Shown here piece after piece: positions 44,120 to 53,095 of a DNA stretch of 64,000 bases. Source of the stretch: Actinomyces slackii (GTDB taxonomy: Bacteria; Actinomycetota; Actinomycetes; Actinomycetales; Actinomycetaceae); the NCBI RefSeq assembly GCF_900637295.1, contig NZ_LR134363.1, positions 3,038,001 to 3,102,000 of the forward strand. Reading direction: 5' to 3'. The first letter of the stretch is position 1; the number at the start of each line of letters is the position of its first letter. Under the pieces are notes generated by a model, which had not been told where the DNA came from, did not search any database, and saw only the letters and a program-made list of their open reading frames with translations. The position numbers and the translations under genes were made by a program.

Positions 44120-45793
44120 TCACTGAGAATCACTGCCTGGCGGATCATCGGCGGGCTCGCCCAGGAGAAGGGCGTCGTACAGGGGCCTGACCCGCGTCCA
44201 ATCGGCATGCTCGATCATCCACTGGGACTGGGCGCGGCAGTACTCGGCGTCATCGCAGTGCTCCCAGATTCGCTGCGCCGCCTCCTGGGGGGTGCGGACC
44301 ACCCAGGATGAGGGGAACAGCAGGCCCGGACCTCCCCAGCGGGCGACGTCGGGCCAGTCGCGCACCACGGGCAGCGCCCCGGAGGCCGCCCCCTCGATGA
44401 AGCCCTCATGAGTGCCCTCGCGCCGCGAGGAGGACAGGATCACCCCGACCCCGCGCAGGTACTGGGCCACCTCGCTGGTGCGGCCGGTGATCTGGACGGC
44501 CGGTCTCAGGTCATCGATGCGCTCCTGAACGCCCTGGGCGTAGGCGCGCTCGGAGGGTGTGAGGTCCTGGGGGAATCCCGGGCCGATGAGCATGAGCCGC
44601 CACGAGGGGTCCTGGGCCCGCAGGATGTCGAGCACGTCCAGGGCCCAGGCCGGGTCCTTGCGCAGTGCCGCCCAGCCGACCAGCGCGAGGGTCCGCTGGG
44701 CCCCCGGCTCCTTGGGCTGGCGGAATCCGGTGAGAAGGGCGCGGTTGGGAACCGTGCTGACTCTCATGCCCTGCGGCAGGGGGGCGCTGGCGCGCAGGAT
44801 CTCCCTGATGGGCGGAGAGACGGTGATGAGGCGGTCCACGGCCGACCAGTCGATGAGCTGGGGCATGGCGGTGGAGGCCTCATAGGAGTGGATCCTCATG
44901 AGCAGGAGCGCCCCGGGGGCATGGGAGGGAGCCACCAGGGAGGTCCAGACGGCGGCGGCACTGCCCCATTCGACGACGATCGTCTGGGCCCAGGCCAGGT
45001 CCTCGGCGATCGGGGCGGGAACACGGGGCGGCTGCCCTCCCCGGCGCAGGGCCGCCCGGTCGGCCAGCAGGCCGCGCTGCTCGGGGAAGGTGGCGAGCTC
45101 GGACAGGTCGCGGCGGCGCACCTCGAAGCGCTCATCGTCCTGGTAGTCGGTGATGATGTCCTCGATGAAGTTCCAGTTCCGCAGGGAGATGAACAGGACC
45201 CGGCGCGGGCCCGGGCCCTCCGCCTGCCCGGCCTGTCCGGTGTGCCCGGCCCGGTCCGCCCCGGCGATGGGGGCGGTGATCTCCTGCCAGGCCCGGCTCT
45301 GGCGCAGCAGGGACAGGAAGGCCACGGGATCCTCGGCCAGAGCCGAGGGCCCCTGGCCGAAGTGCAGGCAGGGGTGGAACAGGAGCCGCAGGCAGGCGTC
45401 CAGCAGATCGACGGCGCTGCTGTCCTGGCCCACGGCCCAGCACTGGTCGGCCAGGTCGAGGGCCTCGCGCAGCACCATGTCATCCTGGCGCCGATCGACC
45501 AGCCCCTGGTCCAGGTCCACGATCCGGTCCTCCAGGCGCAGGATCACGGCCTCTGGCCGCTGGCCCATCCTGCCGGCGGCGCGGTGCAGGAGGCGCCGGG
45601 CCGCCGAGTAGTGCTGGCGGTCGGCCAGGAAGCGGGCCCGCCGGGCGACCTCCACCGCGCCGGGCAGGCCGGCCCCGCGTCGCAGCGCCAGGCTCAGGCG
45701 CCCCAGGACAAGCGCCTCCAGGGCGGCAAGGCCGGGGCCGGTGGTGGCGGCGCGGGAGATCAGGCCGACGACGCCGGTGGCATTGCGGACCAT
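44120..45793 (-). CDS. Family 4-like glycosyltransferase with N-terminal helical extension
   Basis: The 557-residue protein has about 190 residues of helical, Arg/Leu-rich sequence before a GT-B enzyme. The enzyme begins RRVLFISLRNWNFIEDIITD near 200, and its donor half has LALVGWAALRKDPAW and SSRREGTHEGFIEGAASGA, the usual E-x7-E site. The ATG at 45793 is chosen because a perfect AAGGAGG site precedes it; this makes the gene overlap the preceding GT2 by 34 bases. The extension resembles those of GT4 proteins in teichoic-acid-like loci and may bind a partner. The substrate is unknown. Confidence 0.87.
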   Translation of the reverse strand: MVRNATGVVGLISRAATTGPGLAALEALVLGRLSLALRRGAGLPGAVEVARRARFLADRQHYSAARRLLHRAAGRMGQRPEAVILRLEDRIVDLDQGLVDRRQDDMVLREALDLADQCWAVGQDSSAVDLLDACLRLLFHPCLHFGQGPSALAEDPVAFLSLLRQSRAWQEITAPIAGADRAGHTGQAGQAEGPGPRRVLFISLRNWNFIEDIITDYQDDERFEVRRRDLSELATFPEQRGLLADRAALRRGGQPPRVPAPIAEDLAWAQTIVVEWGSAAAVWTSLVAPSHAPGALLLMRIHSYEASTAMPQLIDWSAVDRLITVSPPIREILRASAPLPQGMRVSTVPNRALLTGFRQPKEPGAQRTLALVGWAALRKDPAWALDVLDILRAQDPSWRLMLIGPGFPQDLTPSERAYAQGVQERIDDLRPAVQITGRTSEVAQYLRGVGVILSSSRREGTHEGFIEGAASGALPVVRDWPDVARWGGPGLLFPSSWVVRTPQEAAQRIWEHCDDAEYCRAQSQWMIEHADWTRVRPLYDALLLGEPADDPPGSDSQ

Positions 45794-47079
45794 GGCACCT
45801 CCTTGGTTTGGCGTACCGTCGGGGGCGACGATACTGACGATACTGCGGCCAGCAGCGCGGGCAGCGCCTTGGTCAGCACGGAGGCCGCCATGAAGCGCAG
45901 CGGCGCCTCCCGATCGAGCATCCACACCGGGTCGGGGGTCACCAGGGTCCGCAGGCTGCCGTGGCGCCGTCGGCGACGGGAGGCCTCGATCAGCTCGGCC
46001 GCGGGAGCCCCCGGGTCCAGGCAGGCCGCGAGCAGATCGGTCTCCGCCACGGACAGCACCCGCGCGTATCCGGGGGCGGCGCGGTGCAGGGCGCGGATGA
46101 TGGCGGCCAGCGCGCGCCGCTCGCCCCGGCTCCAGTGCTCCGGGCGATCCCGGTAGTGAACGGCGCCGAAGACGTGGATGCGCACCATCTTGACGATCAC
46201 CGCCCGTCGCTGGGCCGGGCCCAGGGCGGCGAACCAGTCCTGGGCGACCAGGTCGATCAGGAAGGCCAGCTGCTCGTCGATGGGCCGGATCTCGTAGGTG
46301 ACGCGGTCCTGGGCGTCCTCCCCGATGAGGTAGGCCGGCCCCACGGCGTCATAGGCCGTGGGCAGGGCCGAGAGCATCTGCGTCATGAAGGACACGTCCT
46401 CGCCCACGGACAGGCCCGGCACCAGGGCCCCGATGCCCTCGCGGCCCAGGGCCTGAAGGCTCATGAGCCCCAGGGGCGCGGAGCGGTAGGACAGGCGGTC
46501 GGCCACCAGATCGGTGCGGGCCAGGCGTCCCAGGCGGTCCAGGCGGCCCAGGCGGCGCATCGCGGTCCCGCTCGATCCGCTCAGGGCGGCGGCCAGCAGG
46601 CGGGTCCAGCGCACCGCGGGGGTGGGGACCGTGGCCCCGGGCTCGCCCAGGGCCAGGCGGGGGATGACGAGCTCGGCGCCCGTGGCCCGGGCCAGGGCCA
46701 GCCAGGACTCCACCGCCCCGGGGCACAGCTGGTCATCACTGCCCATGATGGAGACCCAGGGCGTGCGGGCCTGGGCGATGCCGGCGTTGAAGGGGCCCGC
46801 GGGGCTGGGGATGCCGTCGTGCAGCTCCAGGTAGCGGACCCGGTCGCGGTGGGCGGGGCCGATCACCGCGGCGAGCTCGGCGGCATCGAGGTTGTGGCTC
46901 ACCACGGTCACGCAGGCCGCGGGCGCGTTGCCCTCCAGGACGGAGGCCACGGCCCGCCCCAGGGGGCGCCGCGGGCTGTGGCAGGCGATGACCACATCGA
47001 CCAGGGCGCCATCGGGCGCCTGGGGGGATCCCAGATCGGCGCGGTGAACCGGGGCGCCCGTCGGCGCGGCGCTGCTCAT
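45760..47079 (-). CDS. Family 2 glycosyltransferase
   Basis: The 439-residue protein starts with a GT-A domain: VDVVIACHSPRRPLGRAV at about 27, FNAGIAQARTPWVSIMGSDDQL with the acidic SDD motif near 114, and GEDVSFMTQML near 225. A helical C-terminal region of about 180 residues follows. The SDDQL motif and the long C-terminus fit GT2 enzymes that make capsules or teichoic-type polymers. A GAGGAGG site precedes the ATG, which overlaps the previous stop (ATGA). It overlaps the next gene by 34 bases. The sugar is not predictable. Confidence 0.87.
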   Translation of the reverse strand: MSSAAPTGAPVHRADLGSPQAPDGALVDVVIACHSPRRPLGRAVASVLEGNAPAACVTVVSHNLDAAELAAVIGPAHRDRVRYLELHDGIPSPAGPFNAGIAQARTPWVSIMGSDDQLCPGAVESWLALARATGAELVIPRLALGEPGATVPTPAVRWTRLLAAALSGSSGTAMRRLGRLDRLGRLARTDLVADRLSYRSAPLGLMSLQALGREGIGALVPGLSVGEDVSFMTQMLSALPTAYDAVGPAYLIGEDAQDRVTYEIRPIDEQLAFLIDLVAQDWFAALGPAQRRAVIVKMVRIHVFGAVHYRDRPEHWSRGERRALAAIIRALHRAAPGYARVLSVAETDLLAACLDPGAPAAELIEASRRRRRHGSLRTLVTPDPVWMLDREAPLRFMAASVLTKALPALLAAVSSVSSPPTVRQTKEVPWSAMPPASSA

Positions 47080-49727
47080 CGGGCCTCCTCATCGGTGGGC
47101 CCGGCCGGGGGCTGGGCGGGCGGCAGGACGATGCTGCGGTCGTGATCGGCGGCGCGCCTGTCCAGGGCGGCGATGGCCCGCACCCAGCCGTCCATCTGCC
47201 GCTCGGCGGACAGCTCCCCGGCGGCCCGGGCCGAGGCCCGCTTGGCCTTGGCCACCTGCTCATCGGACAAGGAGTCCAGCGCGGCCACCAGGGAGGCGGC
47301 GGTGAAGTCCTGCGTGACCACGCCCAGCTCGTGGTCGCGCACCAGGCGGGCCATCTCCGGGCTCGGGGAGACCACGACCGCCAGGCGGGCCTGGATGAAG
47401 TCGAAGAGCTTGTTGGGCAGGGCGTGGCGGTAGTTGAAGGAGACCGGCGGCAGGGTGAAGACCCCCACGTCATAGCGGGCCAGGGTCGGGACCAGCTCGG
47501 CGTAGGGCACCGGGTCCAGCACCCGCACCCGCCCCTGGGGCTGGGCGGCGGCCAGGGCGCGCAGGCGCTCGATGAGGGCCGGGTCGTTGCGGGTCAGGTA
47601 GAGGTCGAGCACGACCTCGCGAGAGGCGGCCCCGGCGGCCTCGATCATGATCTCCAGGTGGCGGTCCGGCAGGGCGGCTCCGGAGTGGACCAGGCGCAGT
47701 GGCCGAGCCACCTCGGTGACGGGCAGATCATGGTAGGGCGTGGCATTGGTGACCACCGTGGCCCGGATGCCGTACTCGCGCAGGTAGGCCTCGGCCAGCC
47801 CCTGGGCCACCGTGGTGACCGAGTCGGCCCGTGCCACATGGGTGCGGCACAGCCAGCGCACATAGGGCGCGACGAAGATCCTCCAGCGCGCCACCCCCTC
47901 CTTCTGGCGGGGGGCGTACTCGTGCAGGTCGGCGTGCACGCCTCCCAGCGGGGCCAGGGACAGGGCCAGCGGGACGGTCTCGGCGTCGTCGGCCAGGATC
48001 GTGTCCCAGGCGCCGGCCTCCAGCTGCCCACTGACCCAGCTGACCACCTCCTGGCTGCGCTGAGCGTGGGCGAATCGCCTGAGGATGAGGCTGGTGCGGT
48101 CCAGGCGCCAGGAGATGAGCTCATCGGGGATGCGCACATGGCGGGCCACGCCCTCGGGGGCGGGGCCGTAGCCGCAGGTGGTCACCTCGTGGGTGGGGGT
48201 GAAGAGCCGGACCTGCTTGAGCACCCGGGCGTCGGAGGCGATCGGGGAGAAGGAGATGATGAGCAGGCGCGGGCGCCTGCCGGGGGCCGGCCCCTGGGGG
48301 AGGCGGGCCCGGGCCGGGCCCATGAGCGCCCGCCGGTAGGCGCCGATGAGCCGGGCGGCCTCGCCCTGCCAGGTCAGCTGCGAGGCGGCCGCCCTGGCCG
48401 CCTCGCGGTAGCGCTGCGGATCGGCCAGGATCCGCGCGATGGTGGCGGCCAGGTCGTCGGGGTCCTCACCCGAGAAGACCTCGCCAACACCCAGCTCTTC
48501 GACCACCCCGCGGATATCGGGAAGATCAGCGGCCGCCACCGGCAGCCCGCCGCGGATGGACTCGAAGAGCTTGTTGGGCAGGGCGTAGCGGTAGGACAGG
48601 CAGGTGGGGCGCACATGGACCACCGAGACATCGGCGTCGGACAGCGCCTCAGAGACCTCCTCGGGGGCCACGGGCCCCACCCGGTGGACCCGGTGGGGCA
48701 CGCCATGGCTGCGGGCGTGGTCCTCCAGGAGCTCGAGGTAGTCGGGCTCGCCGTAGCCGAGCATGACCAGGTGGACGTTCTCGGGCAGCTGGGCCAGGGC
48801 CGCGATGGTCTCCTCGATGCCGCGCGAGGTGGTGATGCGCCCCCCGTAGGCGATGACCCGAGTGTCGGCCCCCAGGCCGGCCAGCTCGCGCAGGCGCCCG
48901 CGGGCGGGGTCGGGCAGGGGCCCGGCCTCGGGGATGTTGCGCACCAGGGCGGGAGGGATCGCCATGCGGTACTGGGCGGCCATCCACTCCACGATCGAGG
49001 GCGAGACGGTGATGACGGCGTCGGCCCGCGCCACTCCCCGCGCCTCCAGGGCGGCCTCCACGCGCGGGGCCAGGAGGCGGTCGGCGCGCACATTGCGGTC
49101 CAGCCACAGCTCGTGGGCGTCGTAGACCAGGCGGGCCCCGCAGCGCTCAACGATCCACAGGGCGGGGGCCAGCGTGTTGCCGTCATTGGCGTGGACCACA
49201 TCGGGCCCCCAGGCCAGGGCGGCCCGGGCGCAGCGCAGCCAGTAGGAGGACAGGGACACGCTCCGGTAGGCGCGCATGGCCAGGTCCGCCTGGGCGCGCA
49301 CCATCGCCGAGGCCGCCACCCCCAGGCCCCGGCGCAGCCGCCCGGCCGGCCTGCCGGGCGCCTCGGCCCGGGCCGCGCCCCCGTCGCCGTCGCCGTCGCC
49401 AGGAGCGGGGGCTGGGGCGGGGTCCTCCTTGCCGCTGAGGCGGTCGCGCAGGCCGGCCAGCCCCGGGGCCATCATGTCCAGGGAGAACTCGCGCGAGCGG
49501 TGGATATCCACCCCGGGGGCCACGGGCACCTCCCCCTCGGGGAAGCCGGCCAGGATCCGGGAGACGGCGAAGATCCTCACCGTCGCCCCGGCGTCGCGCA
49601 GCGTGGCGGCCTCCTTGAGGACCCGGGAGTCGTTGTGGGCGTCGTTGAAGACGAGCATGGCCACGCGCGGCCCTCGCCCGCCCATCGTCGGCAGGCGCAG
49701 CTGCGGCTCAGCGGTGGGCGCGGTCAT
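47076..49727 (-). CDS. Tandem family 4 glycosyltransferase (two GT-B units)
   Basis: The 883-residue protein contains two GT4-like units. The first (residues about 20-470) has VAMLVFNDAHNDSRVLKEA, HANDGNTLAPALW, YDAHELW, IAYGGRITTSRGIEETI and the LPNKLFESIRGGLPV site. A Gly/Asp/Pro-rich insert lies near 105-135. The second (about 480-850) starts LLIISFSPIASDARVLKQV and has DLHEYAP, LVHSGAALPDRHLE and LPNKLFDFIQARLAVVV. The second unit is clearly a paralogue of the separate gene at 51861. A strong AAGGAGG site precedes the ATG, which overlaps the stop of the ABC flippase gene. It likely adds two consecutive sugars. Confidence 0.9.
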   Translation of the reverse strand: MTAPTAEPQLRLPTMGGRGPRVAMLVFNDAHNDSRVLKEAATLRDAGATVRIFAVSRILAGFPEGEVPVAPGVDIHRSREFSLDMMAPGLAGLRDRLSGKEDPAPAPAPGDGDGDGGAARAEAPGRPAGRLRRGLGVAASAMVRAQADLAMRAYRSVSLSSYWLRCARAALAWGPDVVHANDGNTLAPALWIVERCGARLVYDAHELWLDRNVRADRLLAPRVEAALEARGVARADAVITVSPSIVEWMAAQYRMAIPPALVRNIPEAGPLPDPARGRLRELAGLGADTRVIAYGGRITTSRGIEETIAALAQLPENVHLVMLGYGEPDYLELLEDHARSHGVPHRVHRVGPVAPEEVSEALSDADVSVVHVRPTCLSYRYALPNKLFESIRGGLPVAAADLPDIRGVVEELGVGEVFSGEDPDDLAATIARILADPQRYREAARAAASQLTWQGEAARLIGAYRRALMGPARARLPQGPAPGRRPRLLIISFSPIASDARVLKQVRLFTPTHEVTTCGYGPAPEGVARHVRIPDELISWRLDRTSLILRRFAHAQRSQEVVSWVSGQLEAGAWDTILADDAETVPLALSLAPLGGVHADLHEYAPRQKEGVARWRIFVAPYVRWLCRTHVARADSVTTVAQGLAEAYLREYGIRATVVTNATPYHDLPVTEVARPLRLVHSGAALPDRHLEIMIEAAGAASREVVLDLYLTRNDPALIERLRALAAAQPQGRVRVLDPVPYAELVPTLARYDVGVFTLPPVSFNYRHALPNKLFDFIQARLAVVVSPSPEMARLVRDHELGVVTQDFTAASLVAALDSLSDEQVAKAKRASARAAGELSAERQMDGWVRAIAALDRRAADHDRSIVLPPAQPPAGPTDEEAR

Positions 49728-51556
49728 GATTCCTCCTTGGGCGCCCCGGCCTGGGCCGGGGCATCGTCGTCGAGCAGTCCGGCCAGCGCCGCCTGCCGGG
49801 CGAAGTCGGGGGCGGCGGCCACCACCTCGTCGAAGGTGCCGCTGGCGGCCAGACGGGCATCGCGCAGGAAGCAGACCTGGTCGCTGTGGCGGATCGTGGC
49901 CAGTCGGTGGGCGACGACGATGACCGTCACCTCGCCCGACAGCTCGGCCACCGCCTCGGTGACCGCCGCCTCGGTGGCCGTGTCCAGGGCGGAGGTGGCC
50001 TCATCCATGATGAGCACCAGGGGCTCGCAGTACAGGGCCCGGGCGATGCCCAGGCGCTGGCGCTGCCCGCCCGACAGGCGCATGCCCCCCTCGCCGACCT
50101 CGGCCCAGATGCCGCCCTCGCGCTCCTCGATGACCTCCAGGAGCTGGGCCCGGCGCAGCGCGCGGCGCACCCGCTGCTCATCGATGCTCCCGGTGTCCCA
50201 GGACAGGGCCACGTTGTGGGCCACCGTGGAGTCGAAGAGGGCGACCTCCTGGGGGACGTAGCCCACGCGCGCCCGCCAGGCGCGCAGCACCTCGCTCAGG
50301 GGCGTGCCATCGATCCGCAACTGGCCGCGGGTGGGCTCCTGAAGGCCCAGGATGATGTCCACCAGGGTGGACTTGCCCGAGCCCGAGGCCCCCACCAGGG
50401 CCATGGAGGCCCCCAGGGGCACGGTCAGTGAGACGTCCCTGAGCGCCGGCTCGGCCGACCCGGGATAGGTGAAGGAGACATCGTCGATGACCAGCGCGCC
50501 GGCGCCCTCGGGCAGGTCCCCGCCGGCGCGCATCTCGGCGTGGCGCTCGCGGTTGGCCCGACCCTCCTCGATCTCGGACAGGACGCGCTCGGCGTGGGGG
50601 ATATTGGCGCCGGTCTGGCCCATGATGGTCTGGAAGCGGGTGATGGAGGGCACGATGCGGAAGCCGCAGACCCCGAACAGCGCCAGGGAGGACAGGGCCT
50701 CGCTCAGACCGCCCTGGGACAGGCCCATGGCGGCGGCGATGGCCAGGCCGCCGATGAGGGCGATCTCCAGCATGTAGCGGGGCACGGCCCCCAGGAAGGA
50801 CTGGTCCGCCCGGGCCACCGAGGCCTTGCGCCGCTCGGCCAGGACCACGCGCTCGAGCTCGGCGGCCTTGTCCCGCAGGGTGATCTCCTTAAGGGAGTGG
50901 ACCATCTCGGTGACCAGGCGCACGGCCCTGACCGAGTAGGTGCGATTGGCCTGCCCCGCCAGGACGGCCCGCTTGAGGACCCACAGGTACATGACGATCG
51001 CGACGAGCAGGAAGTAGACCACCGTGACCAGGGCCATCGCCGGGCGCGCCACGAAGAGCACCGCCATGACGGCGCCGAAGGTGCAGATCTCGCCGGCCAG
51101 CTGGGTGACGGGGATGAGGACCCCCGAGACCGTGGAGGCCACCCCCACATCCGTGGAGCGCACCAGGTCCGTGGAGTGCCGCTTGAGACGGTCCGCCCAG
51201 GGGGCGTAGAAGAAGGAGTCCAGGAGCTGGGCGCCCAGGTCCTGCTCGAACTCGGCGAAGCGCCTGGTGGAGACCCGCTGGATGACAATGGCCAGCAGGT
51301 CCTTGGTGACGATGAGCAGGCAGACCGTCACCAGCAGCCAGACCATCCCCGCTCCCGAGGCGCGCAGCCCCACCACCGGGATGGTCATCTCCGCGCCTGT
51401 CATCAGCGGGGTCAGGATGAGGGCGAGCAGGCCCAGGGCCGCGATGTCCAGCAGTGCCAGGGCGGAGAAGAGCCCGGCGAAGGTGAGGATGAAGCGCTGG
51501 GACCCCGTGGGCAGCACGGTGAGGAGGTCCCTGACGGTACGCAGCAGCATGCTCAC
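49724..51556 (-). CDS. ABC transporter, fused permease-ATPase (MsbA/PglK-like flippase)
   Basis: The 610-residue half-transporter has six helices (residues 25-300) and an ATPase domain with Walker A GASGSGKST near 390, the LSGGQRQRLG signature near 497 and Walker B LVLIMDEATSALD near 515. Fused exporters of this kind in glycan loci, such as PglK, flip lipid-linked oligosaccharides using ATP. The frame starts at GTG 51556; an ATG two codons later (51550) is an equal alternative. It opens a minus-strand run of seven genes, and a good promoter lies upstream at 51671-51700. A lipid A-like substrate is unlikely in this Gram-positive lineage. Confidence 0.9.
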   Translation of the reverse strand: MSMLLRTVRDLLTVLPTGSQRFILTFAGLFSALALLDIAALGLLALILTPLMTGAEMTIPVVGLRASGAGMVWLLVTVCLLIVTKDLLAIVIQRVSTRRFAEFEQDLGAQLLDSFFYAPWADRLKRHSTDLVRSTDVGVASTVSGVLIPVTQLAGEICTFGAVMAVLFVARPAMALVTVVYFLLVAIVMYLWVLKRAVLAGQANRTYSVRAVRLVTEMVHSLKEITLRDKAAELERVVLAERRKASVARADQSFLGAVPRYMLEIALIGGLAIAAAMGLSQGGLSEALSSLALFGVCGFRIVPSITRFQTIMGQTGANIPHAERVLSEIEEGRANRERHAEMRAGGDLPEGAGALVIDDVSFTYPGSAEPALRDVSLTVPLGASMALVGASGSGKSTLVDIILGLQEPTRGQLRIDGTPLSEVLRAWRARVGYVPQEVALFDSTVAHNVALSWDTGSIDEQRVRRALRRAQLLEVIEEREGGIWAEVGEGGMRLSGGQRQRLGIARALYCEPLVLIMDEATSALDTATEAAVTEAVAELSGEVTVIVVAHRLATIRHSDQVCFLRDARLAASGTFDEVVAAAPDFARQAALAGLLDDDAPAQAGAPKEES

Positions 51557-51860
51557 CCGGCGAGTCTAACCGGCGCCGCGCCCGCCCTGGCCGGGATGTG
51601 CGGGCATCCGCGCCGCTGCCGTGCGCCCGTCGGATGACACGCCCGGCGGGCGGATGGCGCGCCCAGGAGGCTTATGCCCGAGAACAATACTCCTTGTCAA
51701 CCCGGCCGTCATGGTTATCGACCCGAGACCAGTGCATCCCCCTGATCGCCAGGTACGCTAGGCAGCATCCGCAACGCCTCCACCGGCTCCAACGATCAGT
51801 CCACCGGGAGCACCGCCCCGGCAGGAGTTGATCCTTCTCCCACAAGCAGATCGCGATCCC
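51557..51860. other. Divergent intergenic region between ABC flippase and GT gene
   Basis: This 304-base spacer is AT-richer than its flanks. It contains the minus-strand promoter listed separately. For the plus-strand gene at 51861 no hexamer pair is convincing, and its ATG has no strong ribosome site. No RNA gene or extra ORF is evident. Confidence 0.5.
51671..51700 (-). promoter_or_regulatory. Predicted promoter of ABC flippase/GT operon
   Basis: On the minus strand a perfect TTGACA (51700-51695) is followed after 18 bases by CATAAG (51676-51671). It would give a leader of about 110 bases before the ABC flippase start. Confidence 0.55.
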
Positions 51861-53042
51861 ATGAATATCAATTCTCAACGACCGTCCATTCTCGTCATCT
51901 CCTTCTCCCCGATCCATCGGGACGCCCGGGTCCTTCGCGAGATCGGGGCGCTGGCGGAGGTCGGCGAGGTGACGAGCATCGGGTACGGTTCCCAGCCCCC
52001 GCACGTCACCGAGCATCTGCGGGTTCCCGACGGCGCCCCCTCACTGCCCCAGACTCCCGCGGGCGTGGCCCGCCTGGCGGCCAGGCGCCTGCGGTCCTGC
52101 GAGACCGCCGCCCCCGCCGCGCGCGCCGCCATCGACCTGGTGGGCGAGCGCCGCTTCGACATGGTCGTGGCCAACGACGCCCGCTCCATCCCCACCGCCT
52201 TCGCCGTGGCCCACGGGGCGCCGGTGTGGGCGGACATGCACGAGTGGGCCCCCGAGGAGCGCGCGCATGTCACCAGCTGGCGCCTTCTCGTCGCGCCCCT
52301 GATGGATCACATCTGCCGCGAGTACCTGCCGCACTGCGCGGCCGTGACGACGGTGGGCCAGGAGATCGCCCGCCTCTACCAGGAGCGCTACGGCGTGACC
52401 CCGCGCCTGGTGCGCAACGCCGCCCCCTACGCCAGGCTCTCCCCCTCCCCCACCGCGCCGCAGGGAGTCATCCGCCTGGTCCACTCCGGAGGCGCGGTGC
52501 CCGGGCGGCGCATCGAGGCGATGATCGATGCGGTGGCCGCCCTGGACGAGCGCTTCACCCTGGACCTCTACCTGGTCCCCGGGGGCGACGGCGGGGCCTA
52601 CCTGGACCGGCTCAAGGACCGGGCCGCAGGATGCGGCAGGATCCACTTCCCCGCCCCCGTCCCACCGGGGGACCTGCCGGCAACCCTCAACCACTACGAC
52701 ATCGGGATGTACTGGATCCCGCCCTTCAACACCAATGCGCGTCTGGCCCTTCCCAACAAGATCTTCGATTACGTGCAGGCCAGGATCGCCGTCGCCGTGG
52801 GGCCCACCATCGAGATGGCGCAAGTCGTCGACGCCTACAGCATCGGGCTGTCCTCCCGCACCAATGAGGTCCAGGACATCATCTCCACGCTCAAGGAGCT
52901 CACGCCCGAGGCCATCACGCGCTGCAAGGCGGCCTGCGACCGGGCCGCGCACGAGCTGAGCTTCGAGCAGGAGCGCGGGACGATCCATGACATCGTCCGC
53001 TCCCTGACCGGCGCCCAGGCCTCGACCGCCTCAAGCGCCTGA
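51861..53042 (+). CDS. Family 4-like glycosyltransferase
   Basis: The 393-residue GT-B protein closely resembles the C-terminal unit of the tandem GT at 47076-49727. It shares ILVISFSPIHRDARVLREI at residues 10-28, DMHEWAPEE near 130, RLVHSGGAVPGRRIE near 210 and LPNKIFDYVQARIAV near 300. The ATG at 51861 gives a natural N-terminus; the frame extends 11 codons further. It is a lone plus-strand gene among minus-strand operons, so it was probably duplicated and moved. It may compete with or replace the second unit of the fusion protein. Confidence 0.88.
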   Translation: MNINSQRPSILVISFSPIHRDARVLREIGALAEVGEVTSIGYGSQPPHVTEHLRVPDGAPSLPQTPAGVARLAARRLRSCETAAPAARAAIDLVGERRFDMVVANDARSIPTAFAVAHGAPVWADMHEWAPEERAHVTSWRLLVAPLMDHICREYLPHCAAVTTVGQEIARLYQERYGVTPRLVRNAAPYARLSPSPTAPQGVIRLVHSGGAVPGRRIEAMIDAVAALDERFTLDLYLVPGGDGGAYLDRLKDRAAGCGRIHFPAPVPPGDLPATLNHYDIGMYWIPPFNTNARLALPNKIFDYVQARIAVAVGPTIEMAQVVDAYSIGLSSRTNEVQDIISTLKELTPEAITRCKAACDRAAHELSFEQERGTIHDIVRSLTGAQASTASSA

Positions 53043-53095
53043 GCCTCATCCGGGCCTGCCGGGCCTGGCAGTGAGGATCGCAGGGATCGCGGGGA

